Translations under genes and position numbers: made by a program
The notes under the pieces: generated by a model
What the model was told of the DNA's origin: nothing
The model's input: only the letters and a program-made list of their open reading frames with translations
The model's database searches: none
Assembly: GCF_021554725.1 (NCBI RefSeq)
Contig: NZ_JAIZDP010000007.1
Location: 1-64,000 of the forward strand
Direction: 5' to 3'
Origin: Sinomonas notoginsengisoli
Lineage (GTDB): Bacteria > Actinomycetota > Actinomycetes > Actinomycetales > Micrococcaceae
Length of the DNA: 64,000 bases
Shown: positions 24,865 to 32,622 of the stretch, piece after piece
How positions within the stretch are numbered: position 1 is the stretch's first letter
How the letters are laid out: each line of letters starts with the position of its first letter

Positions 24865-26036
24865 CCGAGGCGCACCCGGAAGAGCGCACGACGGCGCGCG
24901 GCCCCTCCGCCGCGGCTGACGGTTCCGTCGTGGTCGCGGACGGGGTGCGCATCCCCGTGCGCAACGTGTGGCTGCTCCTCCTGTACGCCTCGGAGTTCTA
25001 CCAATCCGGCCCGGAGGCCTTCGACGGGATCGAGGAGTATCCCGAGAAGCTCCCCGAGCTCTTGGCCGAGCTGCTCGTCGCGAGCGCCGAGGACCGCCTG
25101 CGCAGGCCGCTCACGCCGTCGTTCTCCAAGACGTCGCGGGACCTCGCGAGGGTCCGCGGCGGGATCGACACACTCCGCACCGAATCGCACCAGCTGCTCT
25201 CCCGCGGGCTCGTGGCGTGCCGGTTCGAGGAGCTCACGGTGGACACCCCCCGCAATCGCCTCATCCGTACCGCCCTCGATTCGATTTCACGCCTGTGCGC
25301 GGACGAAGAGCTGATGCGCCGCTGCCAGGGACAGTCGCAGCGGCTCGCCCAGCTCGGCGTGGGCACGCTCGACCTGCGGGCGGGGCAGCGAGACCAGGCC
25401 GCGTCTGCCGCGGCGCGGCTCACGCGCAACGACCAGCGTGACCGGTCGGTGCTCCTCGCAGCCCGCCTTGCACTCCAGCTCTCGCTCCCGTTCGGGCGGA
25501 CCAGGCCGGGCCATGGCCGCGGGGTCCTCGACGAACGCCAGTTCCGGAACCTGTTCGAGCGGGCCGTGGGCGGCTTCTACTCGGTGTACGGGCGCCCGCA
25601 CGGCTGGACCGTGCAGCGCGGCCGCAAGGTCGGATGGAAGACGAGCGGTGCGACGCTGGGGCTGGCGGCCGTCCTTCCGCACATGGCCACCGACGTCTGG
25701 ATCGACGTGCCGGCCCGGGGCCGCCGGCTCATCATCGACACGAAGTTCACAGCGGCCCTGCGGCCCGGGCGGTTTGCCCGCGAGACCCTGAGCTCGGGCC
25801 ACCTCTACGAGCTCTACACGTACGTCCGGGAGCAGGAATCAGGCACCGACCCCGCCTCGCTGACGGCCGGGGGGCTGCTGATCTATCCGTCCGCGGGCAG
25901 CCCGCTCACAGAGTCCTTCATCTCCTCGGGACATCGCCTCGGGGCCGCGACCGTGGACCTCTCCGTGGCGTCCGTCCTCGTCCGGGACCAGTTCATCGCT
26001 GCCGTGGCGCCCTACCTCGGAGCGCCCCAGACGTAA
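24861..26036 (+). CDS. mcrC: McrC-type restriction endonuclease subunit
   Basis: 391 residues. The N-terminal part ('RIPVRNVWLLLLYASEFY', 'SFSKTSRDLARVRGGID') is the McrC beta-barrel/arm that plugs the McrB ring. The C-terminal PD-(D/E)xK nuclease shows Asp278 in 'ATDVWID' and Asp293-Thr-Lys295 in 'IIDTKF'. All catalytic positions look intact. GTG start at 24861 overlaps the mcrB stop, so the two are translationally coupled. The pair forms a type IV system that cuts incoming DNA bearing modified bases. Confidence 0.88.
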   Translation: MTEAHPEERTTARGPSAAADGSVVVADGVRIPVRNVWLLLLYASEFYQSGPEAFDGIEEYPEKLPELLAELLVASAEDRLRRPLTPSFSKTSRDLARVRGGIDTLRTESHQLLSRGLVACRFEELTVDTPRNRLIRTALDSISRLCADEELMRRCQGQSQRLAQLGVGTLDLRAGQRDQAASAAARLTRNDQRDRSVLLAARLALQLSLPFGRTRPGHGRGVLDERQFRNLFERAVGGFYSVYGRPHGWTVQRGRKVGWKTSGATLGLAAVLPHMATDVWIDVPARGRRLIIDTKFTAALRPGRFARETLSSGHLYELYTYVREQESGTDPASLTAGGLLIYPSAGSPLTESFISSGHRLGAATVDLSVASVLVRDQFIAAVAPYLGAPQT

Positions 26037-26124
26037 GGGCGTCTCCCCACGGTCAGTAGTTTCGGGCTGGCAGCATTGGCGTGTGTCGCGCACAGAGTCT
26101 GCCACGGACGGGACTCTCTCGGCG

Positions 26125-26622
26125 TCAGCGGGAAGCGTCGCGGTAGCCCACGTGGACCTCGGTGTCGAGGCCGCGAAGGGAGCTCAGCCTCGAAAGGAGA
26201 CCGAACAGCTCGGCTGTCTGATCGGGAGTCAGGCCCTCGACAATTGCGGCCTCCTGCGCCTCAGCGGCGCGTCGCAGTGAACGCAGCAGGCCTGCCCCCG
26301 GCTCGGTGAGCTGGAGCTCCTGGACCCGCCGGTCTGCCGCGCTCCGCGTCCGGGTGACGAATCCGGCGCCCTCCAGCCGGTCGATGAGCGCGACGACGCG
26401 GCTCTGGACGGAGCCGAGTCTCCCTGCGAGCTCGCGCTGGCTGATGCCCGGGGACCGGCCGATGATCCGGATCACACCGGCCTCCGACGGGGAGATGCCC
26501 AGGCCTCGGGTCTGGTCGGCGAAGAGCTCGGTCGCGTGCTCCCCGAGCTGGGAGAGCAGAAATCCGATGCGGGCTGGGCGCGGCCTGTCCCCGAGGGACG
26601 CGGCTGGCTGAGCGTCTGGCAT
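26125..26622 (-). CDS. MarR-family transcriptional regulator
   Basis: 165 residues. Winged helix: 'GISPSEAGVIRIIGRSPG', recognition helix 'QRELAGRLGSVQSRVVALIDRL', wing 'VTRTRSAADRRVQELQLTEPG'. It is divergent from a small membrane protein gene with 54 bp between the start codons, where a perfect palindrome sits. Control of itself and the membrane protein is the likely role. Ligand unknown. Confidence 0.85.
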   Translation of the reverse strand: MPDAQPAASLGDRPRPARIGFLLSQLGEHATELFADQTRGLGISPSEAGVIRIIGRSPGISQRELAGRLGSVQSRVVALIDRLEGAGFVTRTRSAADRRVQELQLTEPGAGLLRSLRRAAEAQEAAIVEGLTPDQTAELFGLLSRLSSLRGLDTEVHVGYRDASR

Positions 26623-26640
26623 AGACCCAAGAATACAGCA

Positions 26641-26666
26641 TTGACTGTACGATTCACTGAGTGAAT
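26641..26666. promoter_or_regulatory. MarR operator in divergent promoter
   Basis: ATTCACT-G-AGTGAAT (26652-26666) is a perfect 7-bp inverted repeat. It directly follows TTGACT (26641-26646), a -35 match for the + strand gene. The location between divergent marR and membrane-protein genes fits a shared operator. Confidence 0.55.
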
Positions 26667-26676
26667 AATTATTTCT

Positions 26677-27393
26677 ATGACTGATTCAGCAGCTCCCCTC
26701 GCCCACCAAGAGGACGCTCGCCAAGGGCGTCGGCCGGAGGGCCCCAACGCCGGGATCCTCGCGATCGTCGTGCTCGTGCTCTCGATCGCGGCCGTCGCCC
26801 TGCCTGCCATGGCAGCGGGCACAGCGTACCCTTCACCGTCGACTGCCTCCGACGCCATCGCGCGCTACTTCACAGATCACTCCTTCCCAGCGAACCTCAC
26901 CGGATTCCTCACCTTCGGGGCCTCGGTCCCGCTCGGGATCTACGCGGCGACCATGTACGCACGCCTCCTCCGGCTCGGCATCCGCGTGCCGGGTCCCCAC
27001 ATCTCGTTCTACGGCGGCACCGCAGGCTCGGTCATGCTCGGCGCCTCCGGCCTCCTCATCTGGGCCATGGGCCAGTTGCCAGGCGAGGCCCCCGCCGCCG
27101 TCGTGCACCTCGTCGCGGACGCCGCGTTCGCGCTCGGCGGCTTCGGCTTCGCCGCAGGCACCGGGTTGCTCATCGCGGGCATCGCGGTACCCGCCCTCAT
27201 CCTGCGGCTCACCCCACCATGGCTCGCGTGGGCCGGGCTCGTCCTCGCGGCCTTGGGCGAGATCTCGTTCCTGGGCATGTTCTGGCCGGGAATCGACTAT
27301 CTCCTGCCGATCGTCCGCTTCGTCGGGCTGGCCTGGCTCACCGCAGTCGGCTTCATGCTCCCCCGATCCCGCCACGAGGTCCCGAAGCGCTGA
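26677..27393 (+). CDS. Six-segment integral membrane protein, DUF4386-like
   Basis: 238 residues with six hydrophobic segments, starting 'NAGILAIVVLVLSIAAVALP'. Residues 50-70 ('SDAIARYFTDHSFPANLTGF') form an outside loop, then 'GIYAATMYARLLRLGI'. This arrangement resembles DUF4386-type membrane proteins; no transport motif is seen. It is divergent from a MarR regulator that probably represses it. Its start follows a rare AT-rich leader. Confidence 0.75.
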   Translation: MTDSAAPLAHQEDARQGRRPEGPNAGILAIVVLVLSIAAVALPAMAAGTAYPSPSTASDAIARYFTDHSFPANLTGFLTFGASVPLGIYAATMYARLLRLGIRVPGPHISFYGGTAGSVMLGASGLLIWAMGQLPGEAPAAVVHLVADAAFALGGFGFAAGTGLLIAGIAVPALILRLTPPWLAWAGLVLAALGEISFLGMFWPGIDYLLPIVRFVGLAWLTAVGFMLPRSRHEVPKR

Positions 27394-27449
27394 AGCTGAC
27401 CATCGTGGAGAATCCGCGAAAAGAAGACCCTTACGGAAGGAGCACCACC

Positions 27450-27863
27450 ATGGAAACCGTCACTGAAGACGTCTTGGACGTGGTGAACGCGTGGGCCGCG
27501 GCCGAGCTGGAGGGAGATGTCGAAGCCTACGGCAACCTGCTCATCGACGATTTCCAAGGCATTGGACCCGTCGGGTTCGTCCTCGACAAGGGCCGCTGGG
27601 CCCAGCGGCATCTCGGCGACGTGGTCAACGAGGAGTTCGAGATCCTCGAGCCGCACCTACGCCTCTACGGCGACACGGCCCTCGTCGAGGCCGTCCAGCG
27701 GCAGAAGACCCAGGCCCGCGGGCGGGACGCGAGCGCGTCGTTCCGCGTGCTCATCGTGCTGGTCCGCGACGACGGTCGCTGGCTCATCGCAAACATCCAA
27801 TTGAGCGGACCGCTCATCGCGCCCGGGGACTCCGCACCGTGGCTGCGGGAGCAGAACCGATGA
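27450..27863 (+). CDS. NTF2-like (SnoaL/DUF4440) protein
   Basis: 137 residues, one NTF2-like cone fold: N-terminal helix 'VLDVVNAWAAAELEGDVEAYG', 'DDFQGIGPVGFVLDKGRW', and C-terminal strands 'RVLIVLVRDDGRWLIANIQLS'. Such small proteins act as hydrolases, isomerases or binding proteins; no catalytic set can be assigned here. AAGG-AG lies 6 bases before the ATG at 27450. It is 56 bp behind the membrane protein gene and may be in its operon, followed by a clear terminator. Confidence 0.8.
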   Translation: METVTEDVLDVVNAWAAAELEGDVEAYGNLLIDDFQGIGPVGFVLDKGRWAQRHLGDVVNEEFEILEPHLRLYGDTALVEAVQRQKTQARGRDASASFRVLIVLVRDDGRWLIANIQLSGPLIAPGDSAPWLREQNR

Positions 27864-27879
27864 GGACGGACACCCTTCG

Positions 27880-27908
27880 CGGGCAGCGTGTCAGTGGCAC
27901 GCTGCCCG
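27880..27908 (+). terminator. Hairpin terminator
   Basis: CGGGCAGCGTG (27880-27890) pairs perfectly with CACGCTGCCCG (27898-27908) around a 7-nt loop, then TT. It is 16 bp after the stop at 27863. Confidence 0.75.
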
Positions 27909-27998
27909 TTGCGGCGCATCCGAACTGAGGTCCAGCACCGTGAAATGACCGGGTGCTACAGCTAGTCTCCCCGCCCCCAGCGGTGCGAGGATGGGCGG

Positions 27999-28370
27999 AT
28001 GGGCGAGGTTACCGACTATGTGGCAACCCTCGACGGATCCGATGCCGAGGCCGTGAGGCACGTCTACGACGTGGCCCGAGAGGTTGCTCCCGAGGCGTCC
28101 GAGGGGCGCAGCTACGGCATGGCAGCGCTGCTCCTGCACGGCAAGGGGTACGCGAGTGCGGTCGTGACGAAGAACCACCTCTCGCTCTTCCCCTTCAGCG
28201 GCCAGGTCCTCGCAGGCCTTGCCGAGAAGCTCCAGGGCTTCGACTGGGCCAAGGGAACGCTGCGATTCAGCGCCGAGCACCCAGTCCCGGACGATCTGCT
28301 GCGGGAGATTTTCGCGGCACGGATCGCCGAGATCGAATCGAAACTCGACGGCTCCAAAAAGCACGCCTGA
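27999..28370 (+). CDS. DUF1801 / YdhG-like protein
   Basis: 123 residues. 'MGEVTDYVATLDGSDAEAV' and 'APEASEGRSYGMAALLLHGKG' match the DUF1801 (YdhG_co, frataxin-like fold) family; 'HLSLFPFSGQVLAGL' and the closing 'IAEIESKLDG' also fit. Some relatives are proposed iron chaperones; the role here is unproven. It lies 70 bp before the AlkD-like gene on the same strand and may be cotranscribed. Confidence 0.8.
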   Translation: MGEVTDYVATLDGSDAEAVRHVYDVAREVAPEASEGRSYGMAALLLHGKGYASAVVTKNHLSLFPFSGQVLAGLAEKLQGFDWAKGTLRFSAEHPVPDDLLREIFAARIAEIESKLDGSKKHA

Positions 28371-28440
28371 GCTGCGGCTTTCCCGGTCAGTTGGGTCTAC
28401 CCTCGAAGCACGTTCGGTGTTCAGCCTTGGGGGGTTGGCG

Positions 28441-29145
28441 ATGGTGGCCGGCACGCGGACCGCGGGGGGCTTCCTGGCGGCGCTGGAGTCCCTGAGCTCC
28501 GATGACGAGCTCAGGAAGTACAAACGCGCGTTCCCGCTCGCCACGCGGGGCAGCGACCGGTTCCTCGGTGTGCCGATGGGCTCGGTGTTCGAGCTTGCCC
28601 GCGCCTCGGTGGAGATGCCTCTCGACGAGGTGGAGCGGCTCCTTGAGAGTCCGTGGCACGAGGCCCGTGCTGGCGCGGTCGGCATCATGGACTACCAGGC
28701 ACGCTTGCGCACCACGACGCCCGAGCAACGCCGAGAGCTCTACGAGCTCTACCTGCGCCGTCACGACCGGATCGACTCATGGGACCTCGTGGACCGGGCC
28801 GCGATCCATGTGGTCGGCGGCTACCTCGCGGACAGGCCCCGGGACCCGCTCTATGCGCTGGCCCGCTCGTCGAGGCCTCTGGAGCGGCGCACGGCGATCG
28901 TCGCATCGATGTACTTCCTCGGCACCGAAGACAGCCGCGACCTGTTCGAGATAGCCGAGCTGCTCGCCAATGACCCGGATGAGTCGGTGCAGAAGGCCAC
29001 GGGCTGGGCACTCCGGGCGGCCGGCAACCCTGAGCTCGAGGACTTCCTCGATCACTGGGCACCTCGCATGGCCCGCGTCGCGTTGAGGTACGCGGTCGAG
29101 AAGCTGCCCAAGGTGACCCGGGAAAGGTACCTCAAGGCCTCCTGA
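28441..29145 (+). CDS. AlkD-like DNA alkylation repair protein (HEAT-like repeats)
   Basis: 234 residues, all-helical HEAT-like repeat protein. 'RYKRAFP'-type start (here 'RKYKRAFPLATRG'), 'GVPMGSVFELARA', 'HEARAGAVGIMDY', and 'RIDSWDLVDRAA'. The W-D-L-V-D block has the same spacing as the AlkD catalytic Trp109/Asp113 of Bacillus cereus. AlkD glycosylases remove bulky or positively charged alkylated purines without base flipping. ATG at 28441 keeps the family's length; the open frame extends upstream without similarity. Confidence 0.8.
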   Translation: MVAGTRTAGGFLAALESLSSDDELRKYKRAFPLATRGSDRFLGVPMGSVFELARASVEMPLDEVERLLESPWHEARAGAVGIMDYQARLRTTTPEQRRELYELYLRRHDRIDSWDLVDRAAIHVVGGYLADRPRDPLYALARSSRPLERRTAIVASMYFLGTEDSRDLFEIAELLANDPDESVQKATGWALRAAGNPELEDFLDHWAPRMARVALRYAVEKLPKVTRERYLKAS

Positions 29146-29171
29146 GCTTCAGGGCCGGCCCCGCGGGAAGC

Positions 29172-29918
29172 TCATGCCGCCCGGCACGCCCCGAGCAACT
29201 CGGCCGCCTTGTCATGCTCGGCCTGAGTCATCCAGAGACCGTACGCCGCCTTGACCTCGACGATGTTCACCGCGTACTCGCAACGGAACGACTTGTTGGG
29301 CGGGAGCCACGTGGCCAGGTCCGAGTCACCCTTCTCCTGGTTGGCCGCGCCCTCCATCGCCCGGAGGTTCGAGGGATCGTTCGCGAACTCAACCCGCTTC
29401 TGGGCCGTCCACTGCTGGGCGCCCTTCTGCCATGCATCCGAGAGCGCAACGACGTGGTCGATCTGCACGTCGGCTGATCGCTCGCCGCGCTGGAAATCGA
29501 TAGTTTTGCCCGTATAGGGGTCCTGCAGGGTGCCCGAGACCAGCACGCAGTCTCGGGTGCCGGCCTTGAACGCAGGGTCGCGAAGGTCCCGCCGCAGGAT
29601 GTCGTTCCGGGTATCGCAGCCGTTGTGGTCCGCGTCCGCCCAGGCTTGGCCGAACTGGGCACGGGTGTAGCCCGTCTTCGGCGCCCGGCCCTTCGCCGGA
29701 ATCGCCGCCAGCGCGGTCTTGGCCGTCTCGAGGCGTGCAGCCGGAACGCTGCCGATCTGGGCCTGCACGCCGGGCAGCGGGGAGTCGAGGCCAGGGACGC
29801 TCACAAGGCCCACGAGCCAGGCAAGCACAACGCCGAGGGCCCCGATGCCCATGAGGAAGCCAACTGCGCGGGACCATCGCCGACTCCTGGCCAGCGGCCG
29901 AGACGATCGTTGGAACAT
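29172..29918 (-). CDS. Exported HNH-family nuclease (DUF1524-type)
   Basis: 248 residues. Basic start, then one hydrophobic segment (about 19-42) acting as signal or anchor. The mature part has 'YTRAQFGQAWADADHNGCDTRNDIL', then 'VQIDHVVALSDAWQKGAQQW' and 'FANDPSNLRAMEGAANQEKGD', the His-Asn pattern of the DUF1524/HNH extracellular nucleases common in actinobacteria. Two or more cysteine pairs could form disulfides outside the cell. Its role is probably DNA degradation for nutrients or competition; unproven. Confidence 0.85.
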   Translation of the reverse strand: MFQRSSRPLARSRRWSRAVGFLMGIGALGVVLAWLVGLVSVPGLDSPLPGVQAQIGSVPAARLETAKTALAAIPAKGRAPKTGYTRAQFGQAWADADHNGCDTRNDILRRDLRDPAFKAGTRDCVLVSGTLQDPYTGKTIDFQRGERSADVQIDHVVALSDAWQKGAQQWTAQKRVEFANDPSNLRAMEGAANQEKGDSDLATWLPPNKSFRCEYAVNIVEVKAAYGLWMTQAEHDKAAELLGACRAA

Positions 29919-30073
29919 AGTGAGCCCCCCACTGGATGACGACCTGACCCCTCCACCCTACGAGAATCGCCGACACTATTCGGGCCCGGCTCCCGCTATG
30001 TGGAGAGTGGACGCTGCGGAACGCGCGTCGACGCGAAGAAGCCTCGACGCCACGCGGCGGCCCGGGTCCGTCG

Positions 30074-30157
30074 GTCCGCCCCGGGCCGTCAGGCGTCCGC
30101 CCCGGGCCGTCAGGCGTCCGCCCCGGGCCGTCAGGCGTCCGCCCCGGGCCGTCAAGC
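30074..30157. repeat. Four tandem copies of a 21-bp unit
   Basis: Unit GTCCGCCCCGGGCCGTCAGGC at 30074-30094, 30095-30115, 30116-30136 and 30137-30157; the last copy differs by one base. It lies in the non-coding gap between the HNH and X25 genes, 28 bp past the X25 stop. Each unit contains the self-complementary CCCGGG, so neighbouring units could pair into GC-rich hairpins and act as a terminator. Nothing else is recognised in 29919-30184. Confidence 0.85.
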
Positions 30158-30184
30158 GTCAGATCGGTCAGGCATCCGGATCGG

Positions 30185-31060
30185 TCAGGAGAACGCGATG
30201 TCCTTCGTGGCGTGGTCGTACGCGATGGTGACCGGGCCGCCGTCGTGCGAGAGCTCGTGGTTGGCTCCGTTGAAGGTGCCGAACGCGCCGTAGTTCTCAT
30301 CCCAGGAACGGTTGATCGCGATCTTGAAGGCGTAGTGCCCAGCTGGGAGGTCAACGGTACGGACCCAGCGGCGGGAGGCCCGGTCGAGGCCCATCTGGAC
30401 CGCGTCGGCGTTCGGCTCCCAATCGCTGTGCGCGCCGAGGTGTGATGCGAAATTGCCGGCGATCGCCACAGCCTTCGGCTGATCGAGGTCCACGGCGCCC
30501 GGCGCCTCAGCCTGCGCACCGGAAGCCTCAGGTGCGGCAGCCTCAGGTGCGACCGCTTCCGACAGCTCCACGGGCACCTGGACAGGCGTCGGGACGACGT
30601 CCGTGCCGGAGACGGCCTTGGCCGTCGCGGACTTCGGTGCGGCCCTCTTCGCAGGACTCTTGCGGGCCGACTTTTTCGTGGCCGGCGGCGCGGCGGGCAC
30701 GGGCGTGCCAGCGGGGACTGGCGTGCCGGCGGCGAGCGCCTCGGCGAGCGACTGGGCGGTCGGGAAGGCGACCGTGGCTCGGAGTCCTTCCTCGGTGATA
30801 GCCCAGCCGGAGCGGCCCTTCACCATCCAGCCAGCCCTGACGAGCTTGGCCGTGGCGGAGGTCAGGGCCTTGTGGCCACGCGGGATGCCTCCCGCGAGGA
30901 GGACCGCCTCGTTCTCATCGAAGGGCACAGCGTCCACGGCAGCGGACAGTACGGCGCGGGCGTCCACCGTCTCATTGGCCCATGCAGCCCGTGCGAGCCC
31001 ATCCAGCACCGCCTTGAGACGGAGATCGAGCTTCTCTGTCGCGTTCGCGTTCCTCGCCAT
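30185..31060 (-). CDS. Winged-helix / pullulanase X25-domain fusion protein
   Basis: 291 residues, no signal peptide. Residues about 1-105 are helical and end in a winged-helix-like 'SATAKLVRAGWMVKGRSGW' plus 'AITEEGLRATVAF'. A long Ala/Pro/Lys linker with 'KKSARKSPAKRAAPKSA' looks like a histone-H1-type DNA-binding tail. The last 95 residues match the X25 domain of amylopullulanases ('FASHLGAHSDWEPNADAV', 'LPAGHYAFKIAIN', 'YGAFGTFNGANHELSH'), a starch/glycogen-linked module normally found on secreted enzymes. ATG at 31060 has GAGGGG upstream. A cytosolic DNA- and glucan-binding role is inference. Confidence 0.75.
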   Translation of the reverse strand: MARNANATEKLDLRLKAVLDGLARAAWANETVDARAVLSAAVDAVPFDENEAVLLAGGIPRGHKALTSATAKLVRAGWMVKGRSGWAITEEGLRATVAFPTAQSLAEALAAGTPVPAGTPVPAAPPATKKSARKSPAKRAAPKSATAKAVSGTDVVPTPVQVPVELSEAVAPEAAAPEASGAQAEAPGAVDLDQPKAVAIAGNFASHLGAHSDWEPNADAVQMGLDRASRRWVRTVDLPAGHYAFKIAINRSWDENYGAFGTFNGANHELSHDGGPVTIAYDHATKDIAFS

Positions 31061-31253
31061 AGCTACCCCTCGTTCCTTGCCTGATCCAGCCGAGCCCATG
31101 ACTCATGAGCCCGCCTCTCCATGCTGGCCCGTTACTCGCCGGTTGCCTTTGTCGGTGACCGAGTGTGACGTGGCGAACAGGAGATGAGCCCCAGCATTCC
31201 GCCTCTCGGTTTCGTTCCGGTTACGCGCACGCGACCTCCGGGGAAAGAGACCG

Positions 31254-31284
31254 GGCGCGCCGGCGGATGCACCGCCGGCGCGCC
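31254..31284 (-). terminator. Hairpin between X25 and MmpS-like genes
   Basis: Perfect 13-bp stem, GGCGCGCCGGCGG (31254-31266) and CCGCCGGCGCGCC (31272-31284), with a 5-nt loop, 19 bp after the stop of the MmpS-like gene (31303). No T-tract. Confidence 0.7.
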
Positions 31285-31302
31285 GTGGTCCATTCGAGAG
31301 GG

Positions 31303-31971
31303 TCAGCTCGCCGTCGCTGAGCAGGATGCGGAGGCGGCAGCGCCGCTGCCCGTGTTCTTGGCGACGCTCTTGCCGTCGATCACGATCTCGCACGAGACAG
31401 CCGCTGCCTTGTTCTGGAAATCGGAGGACGTGACGGTCAGGAGGGCCGAGGTGAACCCGGTCGAGGTGACGTCCTTCGACCAGTCGGCCGCGATATCGGT
31501 CTGGCTCGAGCCGCCGGGCGTCCAGTAGTGGACTGAGGCAGCGCCGTTGCTCGCGACCTTATACTGGATCGTGTGCTTCGCACTGGCCTGGGCCGAATAC
31601 GTCTCAAGGCCCTTGGAGATCGCCGTCGATGCGGTGGACACAGCGGCGGCGACCACGACATTGACGATGATCGCTGAGATGATCGCGATCACGGACAGGA
31701 TGAGCCCGGTGATGGACATCGCCTTGCCGCCCATCTTCCGGAAGAGCGCGACGAGCGCGCAGGCGAGGCTGGCAATCGCCAGGGCGAAGGCGATGACGTT
31801 CACCACGGGGATGAAGCTGAACACGAACGCGAGCGCGCCGAGAACGAGCGAGACGATCGCGAGTGCCGAGCTGCGGCGCGGCGGCTGCGCACCTCCGTAG
31901 ACAGTCCCCTCGGCCGGACGGCCTTCTGGCGTTCCCGAATCATTCATCGGAGACATGGGCGTGGTAGACAT
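31303..31971 (-). CDS. DUF4190 / MmpS-like membrane-anchored protein
   Basis: 222 residues. A short Pro/Gly N-terminus precedes two hydrophobic segments (about 35-65) and a third (about 78-105), separated by 'FRKMGGKAMSITG', the DUF4190 layout. The outside part (about 125-222) resembles the MmpS domain: 'HTIQYKVASNGAASVHYW', 'DIAADWSKDV', and a closing Cys pair in 'VSCEIVIDGK' and 'SASCSATAS'. MmpS proteins assist MmpL lipid exporters in mycobacteria, but no MmpL gene is seen here. ATG at 31971 has AAGGGGGGA before it. Confidence 0.75.
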   Translation of the reverse strand: MSTTPMSPMNDSGTPEGRPAEGTVYGGAQPPRRSSALAIVSLVLGALAFVFSFIPVVNVIAFALAIASLACALVALFRKMGGKAMSITGLILSVIAIISAIIVNVVVAAAVSTASTAISKGLETYSAQASAKHTIQYKVASNGAASVHYWTPGGSSQTDIAADWSKDVTSTGFTSALLTVTSSDFQNKAAAVSCEIVIDGKSVAKNTGSGAAASASCSATAS

Positions 31972-32109
31972 GGGTCCCCCCTTGGATCCTGACACGAGTC
32001 CGCCGGCCCCATGCCGGCAATCCTGCGCGTCGGGATGATGTTCTGCCCGGGGTCCGACATTTCTCGTGCTCTCACGGGCCAGGGTGAGGAAGGCCACTCA
32101 ACTCGTCTG

Positions 32110-32622
32110 TCAGCGGGAGAACAGCCCCGGCCCGACATATGGGGCAAGGCGGGTGCGCTGCTCCTCGGTGAGCCGCATCAGGCGCCCGGAGGATTCGTCG
32201 ACGAAGGCCAGCTGCGTGGTCGCACGCGCGCACTCGTGCTTCTCCACTGGATCGTGGACCACGTAGTCGAGTGTCAGGGCGGCTGCCTTGAGCCCGCTCA
32301 CCCACACGTCCACCTGGGCCGGCACATTGCGGTAGTCGAGCGGGCGCAGGTACCGCACCCGATGCTCCACGACCAGGGCGAGCGTTCCTACCGCGACCTC
32401 AGAGAACAACGGCACGAGCGGCTCGGCGCCGGAGGCACCTGTTCCACCAGGAGGTCCAAACGCCGCGATCCGCGCCTCCTCGAGCATGCGGACGATCTGC
32501 ACGTTGTTCACGTGCCCATACGCATCCATGTCTCCCCAGCGCATCGGGACAAGGACGCGAAGCCGCTGCGCGCCGTCGTGCGCCCCTGAAGGAGGTTCCC
32601 CTGCAGTGCTCTCAGTGCTCAC
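32110..32622 (-). CDS. Hotdog-fold acyl-CoA thioesterase (4HBT type)
   Basis: 170 residues. 'PMRWGDMDAYGHVNNVQIVRM' is the 4-hydroxybenzoyl-CoA thioesterase signature, with the catalytic Asp in 'GDMDAYGH'; 'RVRYLRPLDYRNVPAQVDVWV' and 'LAFVDESSGRLMRL' complete the fold. It probably hydrolyses acyl-CoA esters in the cytosol. GTG at 32622 is taken as start; family sequence begins about 25 residues in, so a later start is possible. The N-terminal coding region contains one copy of the 13-mer CGCCGTCGTGCGC (32571-32583). Confidence 0.85.
   Translation of the reverse strand: MSTESTAGEPPSGAHDGAQRLRVLVPMRWGDMDAYGHVNNVQIVRMLEEARIAAFGPPGGTGASGAEPLVPLFSEVAVGTLALVVEHRVRYLRPLDYRNVPAQVDVWVSGLKAAALTLDYVVHDPVEKHECARATTQLAFVDESSGRLMRLTEEQRTRLAPYVGPGLFSR

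Noticed and set aside
30074-30157. Possible CRISPR array
   Set aside because: Units are directly adjacent with no spacers.
30000-30293. Repeat-encoded peptides ('APGRQAS' and 'PDGPGRT' type) in the tandem array
   Set aside because: The repeat unit is 21 bp, so any frame yields a periodic peptide; no start, ribosome site or extension supports a gene.
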